From assembly GCF_007993045.1 (NCBI RefSeq), contig NZ_VOOR01000020.1, forward strand, positions 1-64,000: a stretch of DNA of 64,000 bases, read 5' to 3'. Each line of letters opens with the position of its first letter. Position 1 is the first letter of the stretch. This DNA comes from Phaeodactylibacter luteus. Its GTDB lineage: Bacteria > Bacteroidota > Bacteroidia > Chitinophagales > Saprospiraceae. Shown in pieces: positions 9,492 to 18,760 of the stretch. Below the pieces are notes generated by a model. That model was not told the origin of the DNA and did no database searches. It worked only from the letters and a program-made list of their open reading frames with translations. The position numbers and the translations under genes were made by a program.

Positions 9492-12400
9492 ATGCAAAAG
9501 GTAAAAATAATTTTCCGGCTCAGGGCTGCATTGGCACTGCTCGCTACCGGGCTGGCAGCCCATTTGGCTGCACAGGGAGGCTACTTCCAACAGGAAACCG
9601 GCTACACCATACATGTGCGCCTAGACGACACCTCCCATGTCCTCCATGGGCACTTGGCGCTTGAATATACGAACAACGCGCCCCACGCCCTCGATACCCT
9701 TTGGCTACATTTATGGCCCAATGCCTACAGCAGCCGGCAAACGGCTTTCGCCAAACAAGCCCGTGCCATAGGCAGCCTTGATTTCCAATTTGCCCCTAAA
9801 AGCCAACTAGGGGGCATCGACTCCCTTTCTTTCGCCCAAGACGGCAACGCAACGCCCTGGCGCCCCCACCCGGAACACCCCGATATTGCCTTTATCCTCC
9901 TCCCCTCCCCCATCCTTCCTGGGGCCTCCACGACCATAACCACGCCATTCCGGGTAAAATTGCCAAAAGTCTTTTCCCGCTTAGGGCATACCGGCCAGAG
10001 CTACCAGATCACACAATGGCACCCCAAACCTGCTGTCTATGATGCCTCCGGCTGGCACCCTATGCCATACCTTGACATGGGGGAGTTCTATAGTGAGTTT
10101 GGCACATACACCGTCCACATCACCCTCGCAGACCGGTATACGGTAGCCGCCACTGGCACTTTGCAAACGCTGGAAGAACAAGAGCGGCTGCAAGCCCTGT
10201 CCCAAAACCAGACTGTTGGCCACAGCGGCCGCCTGAAAACCCTGACCTATACTGCAGACCGGGTGCACGATTTTGCTTGGTTTGCCGACGCCCGCTACCA
10301 GGTCAGGCAAGATACTGTGCAGCTGCCTAACGGGGACAGCGTACAAACCTGGGCTTTTTTCCTCGATGGCAGCAGCAGCTACTGGGCTAAGGCAGTCCCC
10401 TTCCTGAAGCGGGCCTTACGCTTTTACAGTCAGCAGGTAGGCAGCTACCCCTACCCACAGGCCACCGTGGTAGAAACAGAAGCCGGGGCTGGGGGCGGCA
10501 TGGAGTACCCTATGATCACCAATATCAGCGGCGCATTTGACGAGCAGTCGCTTGACATCCTTATCGCGCATGAAGTTGGGCACAACTGGTTTTATGGCAT
10601 CCTCGGCTCCAACGAGCGGGACCATGCCTGGATGGATGAAGGGCTCAACTCCTACTACGAACAGCGCTATGCCCGCACCTATTACCCCGGACAAAACACC
10701 CTGCTGCCAGAAGTGATCATGCGCAGGACCCCCATTCAGGAGCGGGAGCTGGGCTACCTATTTCAGGCCCGCCGGCACTTGGAGCAGGCGCCCGCAACCC
10801 CCTCGGGGGCCTTATCGCCCGCCAATTACTTCGTTGGGGCCTACGAAAAGCCAGCCTTGGCATTGCACCACTTGCAAGGCTACCTGGGCCGTGAAAAGAT
10901 GGACAGCCTGATGCAAAGCTATTTTGAAGGATGGAGCTTCCGGCACCCCCAGCCCCAAAATTTCAAACAGCACTTGGAAGCGGGCAGCAAAGAAAACCTA
11001 GACTGGCTATTTGACGGCCTCATTGGCAGTGCCCAACCACTGGATTATGCCATCCGGAAAGTAGAACGGCGAGGCAGAAGCGTCAAAGTGACGGTGCGCA
11101 ACCGGGGCGGGATTGCAGCCCCCATCCCCATCGCACTGATGCAAGGCGATACCGTGCTGAGCCAAGAATGGGCCTCAGGGTTCTCCGGCCAACGCACCTT
11201 CAGGCTCCGGGGCAAAGCGGCTGATGCCATCGTCATCGACCCTGAACGCCTGACGCCTGACCTGCGCCGGTACAACAACCGGCGGCAGCTAGAAGGGCTG
11301 AGCCTGCCAAAACTGCATTTCCTGGCCGGCCTCAACTCAGACGAAAGCGCCAACCTATTCCTCTCTCCCGCCGGTGGCTGGAATGCACACGATGGATGGA
11401 TGGCAGGCCTGCTCGCCTATAACAGTGCAGTGCCCGAGCGGCCTTTTGAATTTCAGCTCGCTCCTGCATGGGGCTTCAATAGCCGGCAGCTGGCCGGTCT
11501 CGGGCATTTGGGCTACCACTTCTACCCCAATGCTTTACAACGCCTGTCGGTAGGCCTGCGCGCACGGCAGTTCAGCTACCGGAATGGCGGCGCAGCCGCC
11601 CCCACCCTTTCCTACCGGCGCTGGCAGCCCTACCTGACTGCCGATTTTAAACCCAATTTTTCCGCCACCGCCCGCTGCCAACTCGAGCTCAGCACACTCT
11701 GGCTAGACCGGGAAGCCTTCTCCTTCGCCGACCCGGCCAGCCCTTCCCTCGACCGAGACCCTGCACGCCTGCAACAAGCCCGTTTCACATTTGAACAGTA
11801 CCGGCGGTTCAATCCCTATTCCTGGACTTTCCTGCTCGAACATCAGGGGTTTGAAGATGCATTTGGCGAAAGCCAGCGTTATGTCAAAGCCACGGCTATG
11901 ATAGACTGGGACTTCCACTACGCACCACGGGCAGCCGTCCACTTACGGCTCTACGGTGGCTATTTCCTTTACAGCACTTTCCGGGAGGCAGGCTTTACAA
12001 GCCCTTTTGCCCTCAACCTCATTTCACAGGGGCACAATGATTACCGCTACGAAGGGCTTTTCCTCGATCGGCAGGCGGCAGGCACTTTCGCAGCCAATCA
12101 GCTCCTCACTCACGAAGGGGGCTTTAAAACGCCTATCGGGCCGGGGTTCCCCCTGGGGCGCAGCAACAATTGGGTGGCAGCCCTGAATTTCAGCATAGAC
12201 CTTCCGCCCGATGCACTGCTGGGCATCCCGATCAAACCTTATCTCGATTTAGGCTATTTTGATAATGCTATGCCCACCGGGCAGAGCGATACTTTCGCCG
12301 ATCAGTTCGTTTGGAACGGTGGCTTCCTGCTTTCTGTAGCAGATGAAGCACTGGCCATCTACCTGCCCGTAATCAGCTCCGCCAATTTGGGCGACCGGCT

Positions 12401-12494
12401 GGCTGAACGGGGCAGCTTCTTACAGCGGATTGGCTTTCAGGTCAACTTCCAAAAGCTGAACCCTTGGCGTATCCGCGACCGGATTACATACTGA
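9492..12494 (+). CDS. exported M1 family metallopeptidase
   Basis: 1000 residues from the ATG at 9492, which begins a signal peptide; a TTG at 9468 is less likely. The N-terminal half is an M1 aminopeptidase: substrate-binding GGGMEYPMIT near residue 334 (equivalent of GAMEN), zinc motif HEVGHNW near 359 and the third ligand glutamate in WMDEGLN about 19 residues further. The C-terminal 350 residues are rich in aromatic strands and have no known name to me; they may form a beta-barrel or substrate platform. It likely trims peptides in the periplasm or at the outer membrane. Confidence 0.88.
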   Translation: MQKVKIIFRLRAALALLATGLAAHLAAQGGYFQQETGYTIHVRLDDTSHVLHGHLALEYTNNAPHALDTLWLHLWPNAYSSRQTAFAKQARAIGSLDFQFAPKSQLGGIDSLSFAQDGNATPWRPHPEHPDIAFILLPSPILPGASTTITTPFRVKLPKVFSRLGHTGQSYQITQWHPKPAVYDASGWHPMPYLDMGEFYSEFGTYTVHITLADRYTVAATGTLQTLEEQERLQALSQNQTVGHSGRLKTLTYTADRVHDFAWFADARYQVRQDTVQLPNGDSVQTWAFFLDGSSSYWAKAVPFLKRALRFYSQQVGSYPYPQATVVETEAGAGGGMEYPMITNISGAFDEQSLDILIAHEVGHNWFYGILGSNERDHAWMDEGLNSYYEQRYARTYYPGQNTLLPEVIMRRTPIQERELGYLFQARRHLEQAPATPSGALSPANYFVGAYEKPALALHHLQGYLGREKMDSLMQSYFEGWSFRHPQPQNFKQHLEAGSKENLDWLFDGLIGSAQPLDYAIRKVERRGRSVKVTVRNRGGIAAPIPIALMQGDTVLSQEWASGFSGQRTFRLRGKAADAIVIDPERLTPDLRRYNNRRQLEGLSLPKLHFLAGLNSDESANLFLSPAGGWNAHDGWMAGLLAYNSAVPERPFEFQLAPAWGFNSRQLAGLGHLGYHFYPNALQRLSVGLRARQFSYRNGGAAAPTLSYRRWQPYLTADFKPNFSATARCQLELSTLWLDREAFSFADPASPSLDRDPARLQQARFTFEQYRRFNPYSWTFLLEHQGFEDAFGESQRYVKATAMIDWDFHYAPRAAVHLRLYGGYFLYSTFREAGFTSPFALNLISQGHNDYRYEGLFLDRQAAGTFAANQLLTHEGGFKTPIGPGFPLGRSNNWVAALNFSIDLPPDALLGIPIKPYLDLGYFDNAMPTGQSDTFADQFVWNGGFLLSVADEALAIYLPVISSANLGDRLAERGSFLQRIGFQVNFQKLNPWRIRDRITY

Positions 12495-12517
12495 CACTGT
12501 ATGCCCAAAACATCCGC

Positions 12518-12574
12518 CTTGCGGTAAAAGCTGAAGCTACAGCAGTATAGAGCCTGGCCAAAGGCTACCGCAAG
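12518..12574 (+). other. possible three-way-junction RNA structure in the 3' UTR
   Basis: An outer 9-bp perfect stem, CTTGCGGTA (12518-12526) with TACCGCAAG (12566-12574), encloses two small hairpins, GCTG/CAGC and AGCC/GGCT. It lies between the M1 gene stop and its terminator. Only one copy was seen. Confidence 0.35.
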
Positions 12575-12597
12575 CTCGCAGGACAAGCCTATCACGC

Positions 12598-12647
12598 AAA
12601 ATGCCCCCTATCACCGCACAATGGGCAGCGTTAAGGGGCATTTTTTT
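12598..12647 (+). terminator. rho-independent terminator after the M1 peptidase
   Basis: Stem AAAATGCCCC (12598-12607) with GGGGCATTTT (12635-12644), followed by more T. The opposite strand has a weaker T-run, so it may also serve the convergent PspC operon. Confidence 0.75.
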
Positions 12648-12672
12648 GCCAATGCGCGCTATGACAGCCGCC

Positions 12673-14265
12673 CTACTCCCTGCAATCGAGGCATACCAAG
12701 CCCTGATCCGTCATCTCCCAGATGCTCCCCGGGTTGTCATAAATGCGGGGCCGGTGAGCAGCCTTGTCCGCTTCCTGAATGGAAAAACGCTCCGCGCCGT
12801 CAAAACGGATGAACTTGCCCTCCGGGATCTGCAAGGTGAGCTCCACTTCCTGCACGCGCCACTTCGTACCCCTTGGTATCGACAAATAATCTGGCAGGGT
12901 GAGGACATCCCCTTCTACCTTAGGCTCGTAAGCAATACCCAGCGCCAGTTCCTCTGCCAAGGCTTGGTTGGTGCCCCGGGATTGCAAGCGCTCCCGGAGC
13001 AGGAAGCCTTCTCCTTCCCCACGCCTGATGGCAATATCGACATTTCTGACCTTCAACTGCTCTGGGTAAAAGGACAGGTCATTGTCGATGGAAAACGCTG
13101 CACCGGCAGCGCTGTGCCGCTCAATGCGCAGATTGAGGGTATCAGTAGTGATGGCCGACAGGCCGACGGAGCGCTCAACTGAAGCCTCGTTGCTGAAATC
13201 GCGCACCATAAAAGTGAGGACCAGAAAAAGGCTGATGAAGTTGAGCACTCCGAAGCCTGACAGCCCAATCCGCCAAGGGCGGCTCATGCGGGTGCCGTAC
13301 AACAGCCGGGTGATGGAAAGCCCTGCGCTGAGCAGGAACATCCCAATGATGATGAAAATATTAAAGGCGCCCAGCATGGAGAGCATCGGCCATTCCGGAG
13401 AGAAGTACTCCAAGTAAGGCCAGAAAAATACCGTACCGCTGATGGCTGCCATCCAAGAGGCCAGGAAGCCCAGGATGAGGGCACCACCGATAAGCACGAG
13501 TATGGGTTTCCACAAATTGCTGATGATGCCGATGATGGCCCCAAGCACTTTGCCAATGATGCTTACTATCTGCCGCAGGGCTTCATTAAGCGCGCTGCTC
13601 ACGCTCTGTGCTTTTTTTTTACTGTCCTTGCCGCCAAGTTCGCTGCTCAGTTCGCTGACCTTGTTGGAGATATGTGCTACCTCCTCTTCTATGATCTTAC
13701 CGATATTAGAAACATTGATCGGCTCTCCCCGCATGGCCAAGCGGTCGCTTGCGGTTTCTGCCTTTGGCAAAATAGCCCACAAAATCAGGTACAACGGCAC
13801 CCCAAAACCACCAGAAAGGACAAAAACAATGAAGGTAAGCCTTACCCAAAGCGGGTCATTGACCCCAAAATAAGCAGCAATGCCAGAACAAACCCCACCA
13901 ACTACTTCATCCTCAGGGTTGCGGAACAGGCGCTTTCCCGTCCGGTAGGTGCCCTTGGGCCCATCCTCTTGCCGCTGATGATGCCCCCCGCTTTCCTCCA
14001 AGGGCTCTGCACCGAAATCTTCGGGGGTGCCCATGATGACGATGGCGTCTTCCACATCTTTTAAAGCGACAATCTGCCGGTGCCCTAAGCCTTCTTGGAA
14101 CAGCTCTGCCAGGCGGGCCTCAATATCCTGTGTGATTTCTTCATAACCCTCCGACTGACGGAAGTGAGCGTGGATGGTGTCAAGGTACCGGCTTAGGTAG
14201 CCGAGCGCGTCCTCGTCTATAGTAAAGGGCACACCCCCCAAATTGATCTGCTGTACCTTATTCAT
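12673..14265 (-). CDS. PspC domain membrane protein
   Basis: 530 residues. An N-terminal soluble part (1-105) with IDEDALGYLSRYLDTI and an EARLAELFQE stretch, then a PspC domain (about 108-172: KRLFRNPEDEVVGGVCSGIA ... LYLILWAILP) with a membrane hairpin, a coiled linker, three or four further membrane segments (about 235-370) and a C-terminal soluble domain. PspC proteins sense envelope stress. The first 8 bases overlap the end of the PadR gene, showing translational coupling. This PadR-PspC arrangement is common in Bacteroidota; it probably reports on envelope state to the regulator, but that is inference. Confidence 0.88.
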   Translation of the reverse strand: MNKVQQINLGGVPFTIDEDALGYLSRYLDTIHAHFRQSEGYEEITQDIEARLAELFQEGLGHRQIVALKDVEDAIVIMGTPEDFGAEPLEESGGHHQRQEDGPKGTYRTGKRLFRNPEDEVVGGVCSGIAAYFGVNDPLWVRLTFIVFVLSGGFGVPLYLILWAILPKAETASDRLAMRGEPINVSNIGKIIEEEVAHISNKVSELSSELGGKDSKKKAQSVSSALNEALRQIVSIIGKVLGAIIGIISNLWKPILVLIGGALILGFLASWMAAISGTVFFWPYLEYFSPEWPMLSMLGAFNIFIIIGMFLLSAGLSITRLLYGTRMSRPWRIGLSGFGVLNFISLFLVLTFMVRDFSNEASVERSVGLSAITTDTLNLRIERHSAAGAAFSIDNDLSFYPEQLKVRNVDIAIRRGEGEGFLLRERLQSRGTNQALAEELALGIAYEPKVEGDVLTLPDYLSIPRGTKWRVQEVELTLQIPEGKFIRFDGAERFSIQEADKAAHRPRIYDNPGSIWEMTDQGLVCLDCRE

Positions 14266-14620
14266 AATCGGGCAAGTTTTTAGTGGATTGATCTACAGCC
14301 TGTACAAGGGCGCCCCAGTTGTGCTGAAGCTCCTCTAGCAATTCTCGGCCAGTATCGGTAATAGCGTAGTACTTCCGCGGCGGCCCCATATTGGACTCGC
14401 GCCAGTTGTACTCCAGCAGCCCCTGATCTTTCAGGCGGCTGAGCAAAGGGTAGAGCGTTCCTTCCACCACAATGAGCTCTGAAGCTTTGAGTTCGGCTAT
14501 TATGTCTGAGGGGTAAGCCTCCTTTTTGGAAACGATAGCCAAAATGCAAAGCTCAAGGACACCGCGGCGCATCTGCCGTACCAATTGCTGTCGGGTTTTG
14601 TCTATGTCTTTAGCTTTCAT
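14258..14620 (-). CDS. PadR family transcriptional regulator
   Basis: 120 residues from the ATG at 14620. A start further upstream at 14659 would lie within the promoter and operator, so it is rejected. Winged helix: MRRGVLELCILAIVSKKEAYPSDII, the recognition region EGTLYPLLSRLKDQGLLEY and the wing GPPRKYYAITDTGRELLEEL. The family represses its own operon and envelope or efflux genes. An 8-bp inverted repeat covers its promoter (14643-14669), consistent with autoregulation of this PadR-PspC pair. Confidence 0.92.
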   Translation of the reverse strand: MKAKDIDKTRQQLVRQMRRGVLELCILAIVSKKEAYPSDIIAELKASELIVVEGTLYPLLSRLKDQGLLEYNWRESNMGPPRKYYAITDTGRELLEELQHNWGALVQAVDQSTKNLPDYE

Positions 14621-14625
14621 AGCCA

Positions 14626-14656
14626 CAAATATAAGGGCACCTAAGGTACTATGCAA
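14626..14656 (-). promoter_or_regulatory. promoter of the padR-pspC operon
   Basis: On the minus strand TTG (14656-14654), 20 bp, then TATATTTG (14633-14626), an exact match to the Bacteroidota TTG-N-TAnnTTTG layout. Transcription would start within a few bases of the ATG at 14620, giving an almost leaderless mRNA. Confidence 0.7.
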
Positions 14657-14669
14657 CACAAAGTACCTT
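14643..14669. promoter_or_regulatory. probable PadR operator
   Basis: AAGGTACT (14643-14650), an 11-bp spacer and AGTACCTT (14662-14669) form a perfect inverted repeat with half-site centres 19 bp apart. The -33 TTG lies inside the spacer, so a bound dimer would block RNA polymerase. Confidence 0.6.
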
Positions 14670-14770
14670 TCAATGCCTGGTATCTTCTATGAACAGCTGC
14701 CCTGAGCCGATGAAATCGGTCTGCCCTGCCGATGAGCAGGCGCTGCGGCCAGACTAGACTGCTTGTGGGC

Positions 14771-14810
14771 AAAAAAAATCCCGGAGCCAGCTCAATTGTG
14801 GCCCCGGGAT
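14771..14810 (-). terminator. rho-independent terminator after the DUF6438 gene
   Basis: Read on the minus strand, ATCCCGGGGCCA pairs with TGGCTCCGGGAT across a 9-base loop and is followed by eight T. It ends the transcript of the gene at 14838-15314. Confidence 0.85.
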
Positions 14811-14837
14811 GCTGCCGGCAAAGAGGATCGCCCCTTT

Positions 14838-15314
14838 TTACTCTTTCACCATTTCTCCGTCCCAGCCTTTCGCAAAGGCGACTTCCTGCAGCTGAGTCAT
14901 CATTTGGTCCAGCTCTTCAGGGAAGCCATAATACAGCTTCATTTTTTTGGTACGCCCTTCGTGGGTAAATACGATGTAAGTCGTAGGCAGGTCGGTTACG
15001 TTGTCCGTGTATTCGTTCTGATATTGGAAAAGGTCCATTTCGACCAGCTGCTTGAAGACTGCATTAGTCGTATCAGCAGCATACTGCCGGCTGTGCTCCC
15101 CTTCCAGCTCTACAAAACGGCGGCCGTTGTAGGAGGCCATGCCATCGCCAGACAACTTGAAGGTGTATACGGGGCACTGCCCGAAACAGCCGGTTTTTGA
15201 CATCTCGATGGAGGTCTCTGGCGTATAATCGTATTTGTTCTTGCTGCACTTTTGGGCGGTGAACAACATAAAGGCGCAGCTCAACATTAGGGCTGTACGA
15301 ATAGTTTTAAACAT
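14838..15314 (-). CDS. DUF6438 domain protein, probably exported
   Basis: 158 residues. N-terminal signal with a possible lipobox region (LFTAQKC), then the DUF6438 core: SIEMSKTGCFGQCPVYTFKL and DGMASYNGRRF, followed by a TTYIVFTHEGRTKKM strand pair. The two cysteines in CFGQCP are the family hallmark. Function is unknown. It is divergent from the DODA-type dioxygenase with about 108 bp between. Confidence 0.8.
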   Translation of the reverse strand: MFKTIRTALMLSCAFMLFTAQKCSKNKYDYTPETSIEMSKTGCFGQCPVYTFKLSGDGMASYNGRRFVELEGEHSRQYAADTTNAVFKQLVEMDLFQYQNEYTDNVTDLPTTYIVFTHEGRTKKMKLYYGFPEELDQMMTQLQEVAFAKGWDGEMVKE

Positions 15315-15422
15315 AGTTGTGGATTGATTTTCTGTAAAATTAGCAAACGCACTGCTAATCGGCCCTATTATTCTGGCACTGCCGAAAAAAAGCGCTGCCC
15401 GTTTGCTTCATCTCCCTACTTG

Positions 15423-16310
15423 ATGGACCGCAAATCCTTTCTCAAACTACTGGGGATCTCACCTCTATTTACACTTTGGCCTATGCAACGAAAAACACTG
15501 AGCCAGCTGGCTGCAGGCTGGGAGGCGACCCCGCGCATGCCTGTCCTATTCTTAGGGCATGGCAGCCCGATGAACGCCATAGAAGAAAATGAATTTGTGG
15601 CAGGCTTCCGCAGCCTAGGCCAGGCTATTGAAGCCCCGCGTGCGGTACTCTGCATCTCTGCCCATTGGGAAACCCGCGGGACTCAAGTGACCGCTATGAG
15701 CCAGCCCCGCACCATACACGATTTCGGGGGCTTCCCCAAAGCGTTATTTGAGGTACAGTACCCTGCCCCAGGCAGCCCTGAACTGGCGGGGGAAGCGCAA
15801 CAGCTCATCAAAAGCGCCCCTGTTGCGCTCGACCACCAATGGGGCCTCGACCATGGTGCATGGAGCGTCATCAAGCATATGTACCCAGAGGCGAATGTCC
15901 CCGTGGTGCAGATGAGCCTCGATTACACCAAACCCCCACGCTATCATTACGAGCTGGCCCGGGAGCTAGCCGCCTTGCGCCGCAAGGGCGTATTGATTGC
16001 CGGCAGCGGCAATATGGTGCACAACCTAAGGCGGGTGGCTTGGGACAAGCTCAGCACGCCGGGCTTTGCCTTCGATTGGGCACTAGAGGCCAGCAGCCGG
16101 ATGCGCGAATACATCCTCAATGGCGACCATCAGCCCCTCATACAGTACGAAGCACAGGGGGCTGCCTTCCGTGAAGCCATCCCTACCCCGGAGCACTACC
16201 TCCCTTTGCTGTATGCGCTAGCTCTGCAAGAGGAAGACGAGCAGCCTGTGCTGTTCAACGACAAGGCGCTAGGCGGCTCTTTAACGATGACCTCAGTGAG
16301 GATTGGCTAG
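15423..16310 (+). CDS. DODA/YgiD-type extradiol ring-cleavage dioxygenase
   Basis: 295 residues from the ATG at 15423; earlier in-frame codons lack family similarity. The N-terminus (MDRKSFLKLLG) resembles a degenerate Tat signal without the second arginine. Family motifs are LFLGHGSPMNAIEEN, ISAHWETRGTQVT, WGLDHGAWSVIKHMYP and IAGSGNMVHNLR, whose histidines bind the metal. E. coli YgiD and plant DODA cleave 4,5-DOPA; the natural substrate of bacterial members is uncertain. It converges with tsaB 8 bp away. Confidence 0.88.
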   Translation: MDRKSFLKLLGISPLFTLWPMQRKTLSQLAAGWEATPRMPVLFLGHGSPMNAIEENEFVAGFRSLGQAIEAPRAVLCISAHWETRGTQVTAMSQPRTIHDFGGFPKALFEVQYPAPGSPELAGEAQQLIKSAPVALDHQWGLDHGAWSVIKHMYPEANVPVVQMSLDYTKPPRYHYELARELAALRRKGVLIAGSGNMVHNLRRVAWDKLSTPGFAFDWALEASSRMREYILNGDHQPLIQYEAQGAAFREAIPTPEHYLPLLYALALQEEDEQPVLFNDKALGGSLTMTSVRIG

Positions 16311-16318
16311 CTTCCTGG

Positions 16319-17008
16319 TCAGAGCAGCTTTTTCTTAGAAACGGTAACATTTGGAGGCTTGAGGTAGAAAGGGCTGTAGTAGGCCGTATCCGAAAACGCC
16401 CCGGCTTCGAAGGCTCGCAGTGCCAATGGAAGGAGCATAGGGGCAGCACATTGGCCTACAGCACTAAAGATCACCCCATCCTCCGGAAGCACCGCCCTGC
16501 ACTTTTCGGCCCCATTGCCCGATAAGATTACCGGAATGCCGCGGCGGTGCCATTCTTCGAAGGTGCCGGCTTCCATTATGACCGCTTCCGCCTTGCCCTG
16601 AGGGGCGTTCTGAGCATCAAAAGGGGCGGTGTACACTTCCATACGCCGGGCATCTATCATAGGGAAATAAACGCCCTCCTCCCGCTCCGCCTGCAGGCTG
16701 GCCAGCGCTAGGGCCTGCAGGGTGTCTACTGCGATCATGGGCTTATCAAGGGCATAACAAATGCCTTTGGCTACAGAGGTACCCACGCGCAAGGAAGTGT
16801 ATGAGCCTGGGCCGCTGCTCAATGCCACAGCATCGAGCTCGGGCAGCTGCCAGCCCGCTTCCTTCAGGCATGCATCGATCAGGAGCGTTATCTCAGCCGC
16901 ATGCTGGCGCGGGGCAGAAGCATCTTTGCGGGCAATGACCTGAAGCCCATCGCCAAGAGCGACAGAACAGGTATCAGTTGCAGTTTCTAAAAGCAGTATA
17001 CGGGCCAT
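16319..17008 (-). CDS. tsaB: tRNA threonylcarbamoyladenosine biosynthesis protein TsaB
   Basis: 229 residues from the ATG at 17008, which starts the conserved MARILLLETATDTCSVALG. The ASKHA-type signature LSSGPGSYTSLRVGTSVAKG is present near residues 63-82. TsaB partners TsaD and TsaE in making t6A37 on ANN-reading tRNAs. It is a degenerate kinase-fold protein that acts as a scaffold. Length is typical. It is divergent from prfA, so two translation genes share an upstream region. Confidence 0.93.
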   Translation of the reverse strand: MARILLLETATDTCSVALGDGLQVIARKDASAPRQHAAEITLLIDACLKEAGWQLPELDAVALSSGPGSYTSLRVGTSVAKGICYALDKPMIAVDTLQALALASLQAEREEGVYFPMIDARRMEVYTAPFDAQNAPQGKAEAVIMEAGTFEEWHRRGIPVILSGNGAEKCRAVLPEDGVIFSAVGQCAAPMLLPLALRAFEAGAFSDTAYYSPFYLKPPNVTVSKKKLL

Positions 17009-17057
17009 AAGCGCGAAAATAGTCAAAGCCGCTGTTTTCTCAATACCCACAGAATAT

Positions 17058-17065
17058 TAACTTTG
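17058..17065 (+). promoter_or_regulatory. -7 element TAACTTTG upstream of prfA
   Basis: TAACTTTG matches TAnnTTTG on the plus strand; the -33 region has only a TTTTC-like match. It would give prfA a leader of about 145 nt. Confidence 0.4.
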
Positions 17066-17215
17066 CACCTCATTGGGCTGCAGCCCGCTACAAAGTGCAA
17101 GATGAAAACAACGCGAAACCAATCATTCACTTCCGCTCACCATTTCCATTAGCTAGCGTACTACCCGCCTGCACTGTACCCTTTTGCTATTGATCACTGA
17201 ATAAAAGACCTCCTC

Positions 17216-18292
17216 ATGCTGGATAAGCTTGAAGCTATAAAAGACCGTTACATCTATCTGGAAGAACAACTGGCCGACCCTGAGATCATTGCCGACATGA
17301 AACGGTATACCAAACTGAGCAAGGAATACAAAGACCTCAAGCCTATCGTTGATGCCTACGAAGCTTACGCCCTGGTCATGGGCAATATTGAAACTTCCCG
17401 CGAAATGCTGAAGGAATCTGACCCCGATATGCGCGAAATGGCACAGATGGAGCTCGATGAGCTTTTGCCCAAAAAGGCAGAGATGGAAGAGGAGATCAAA
17501 GTCCTCCTCATCCCTAAAGACCCGGAAGACTCCAAAGATGTCATCTTCGAAATCCGCTCGGGGACCGGCGGGGACGAAGCCAGCTTGTTTGCCGGCGACC
17601 TCTACCGGATGTACACCCGCTTCTTCGACGCCAAAGGCTACCGGGTAGAAACCGTCAGCATCAACGAGGGCACCGTAGGAGGCTACAACAAGATCGTGCT
17701 CGAAGTCTCAGGCGAGGACGTATACGGCACCCTGAAGTTTGAATCCGGCGCACACCGGGTACAGCGCATCCCACAGACCGAATCACAGGGCAGGGTGCAC
17801 ACTTCCGCAGCCACGGCAGTAGTGATGCCTAAGCTCGAAATGGAAGATGTAGACATCAATAAAGCAGACCTCAAAATCGATACTTACCGCTCAAGCGGTG
17901 CCGGCGGGCAGCACGTCAACAAAACAGAATCAGCCGTCCGGATTACCCACCTCCCCACAGGCATCGTCTCTGAAAGCCAAGATGGGCGGTCGCAGATCAA
18001 AAACCGAGAGATCGCACTGCAGCGCCTCTATGTAAAAATCATGGAAGTGCAGCGCGAACAGTTCGAATCAGAGCAGGCTGCCAAGCGCAAATCCCTCGTT
18101 GGATCCGGAGACCGGGCAGGCAAAATCAGGACCTACAATTACCCCCAAAACCGGGTGACAGACCACCGCCTCGAAGGCGAGCACAAAAACTTCAACCTCC
18201 AACAGGTCATCGAAGGCGATATCGAGCCCATCATAGAGCAGCTCAAGCTCGCTGAGAATGCTGAAAAAATGAAGGCAGGCGCTATGGAATAA
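17216..18292 (+). CDS. prfA: peptide chain release factor 1
   Basis: 358 residues, normal length. The stop-codon recognition tripeptide of RF1 (PxT) appears as PQT in RIPQTESQGRVHTSAA, and the catalytic GGQ lies at residues 230-232 in SSGAGGQHVNKTESAVR. The C-terminus NYPQNRVTDHR is also typical. It recognises UAA and UAG and hydrolyses peptidyl-tRNA on the ribosome. No terminator is evident; a mobile-element copy begins about 70 bp downstream. Confidence 0.97.
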   Translation: MLDKLEAIKDRYIYLEEQLADPEIIADMKRYTKLSKEYKDLKPIVDAYEAYALVMGNIETSREMLKESDPDMREMAQMELDELLPKKAEMEEEIKVLLIPKDPEDSKDVIFEIRSGTGGDEASLFAGDLYRMYTRFFDAKGYRVETVSINEGTVGGYNKIVLEVSGEDVYGTLKFESGAHRVQRIPQTESQGRVHTSAATAVVMPKLEMEDVDINKADLKIDTYRSSGAGGQHVNKTESAVRITHLPTGIVSESQDGRSQIKNREIALQRLYVKIMEVQREQFESEQAAKRKSLVGSGDRAGKIRTYNYPQNRVTDHRLEGEHKNFNLQQVIEGDIEPIIEQLKLAENAEKMKAGAME

Positions 18293-18362
18293 TGCGCGCC
18301 AGGGGGAAAAGCACAGGTGCTCAAAACCAAAGCGACCCCTGGGAGCAGGTTCGGAGCCACAA

Positions 18363-18546
18363 GGCGTGCAAAACAGTTTACCGTTCTTTTGAAGGGGGCC
18401 TGCCCCTGCCAGCAGGCAGGTGCCGCTATGCTCCGGGGCTCGCTATCCGCTCGGCCCTGTCGGGCTTGCCACCCCTGCGCAGCGCTAGGCCAATGCCAGC
18501 CTATAGCCCCATAAGCTTAGAGATGTTGGGATTTTGGCCTTCTAGC
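18363..18546 (+). mobile_element. MITE-like element, copy 2 (degenerate ends)
   Basis: Shares the core GGTGCCGCTATGCTCCGGGG, the GCCC/GGGC hairpin with loop TGTC, a CCTGCC/GGCAGG hairpin with loop AGCA, and the CAGCGCTAGGCCAATGCCAG right part. Terminal repeats are worn and no target duplication is clear, so it looks older than copies 1, 5 and 6. Confidence 0.7.
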
Positions 18547-18627
18547 CGAAACCGGAGCTTAGCCAAGCCCCGCTTTTGATGCACAAAAACGGGAAGGATT
18601 TCCGGGGCGAAGCGTAAGCAAAAAAGT

Positions 18628-18648
18628 GTCCCGCTAGCTTAGCGGGAC
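18628..18648. other. perfect 9-bp hairpin
   Basis: GTCCCGCTA and TAGCGGGAC flank a 3-base loop. On the minus strand it is followed by ACTTTTTT, like a terminator, yet no minus-strand gene comes from the right. Role unknown. Confidence 0.4.
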
Positions 18649-18760
18649 AGGCCGATTACTTAAGGCCCAACACGCTCGTAAATGCCCGCCACAAGAGGCT
18701 GACGGCCATTAATTAACCTAGCCTTAATCTTAGCTTAACTCGGGCTGCCGCTGCCTGCTG

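Noticed and set aside
18292-18579. Small open frames with similar peptides (such as RSALSGLPPLRSARP) within copies 2 and 3 of the repeat family
   Set aside because: The similarity comes from the shared non-coding element; frames and starts differ between copies, and other frames give equally similar peptides.
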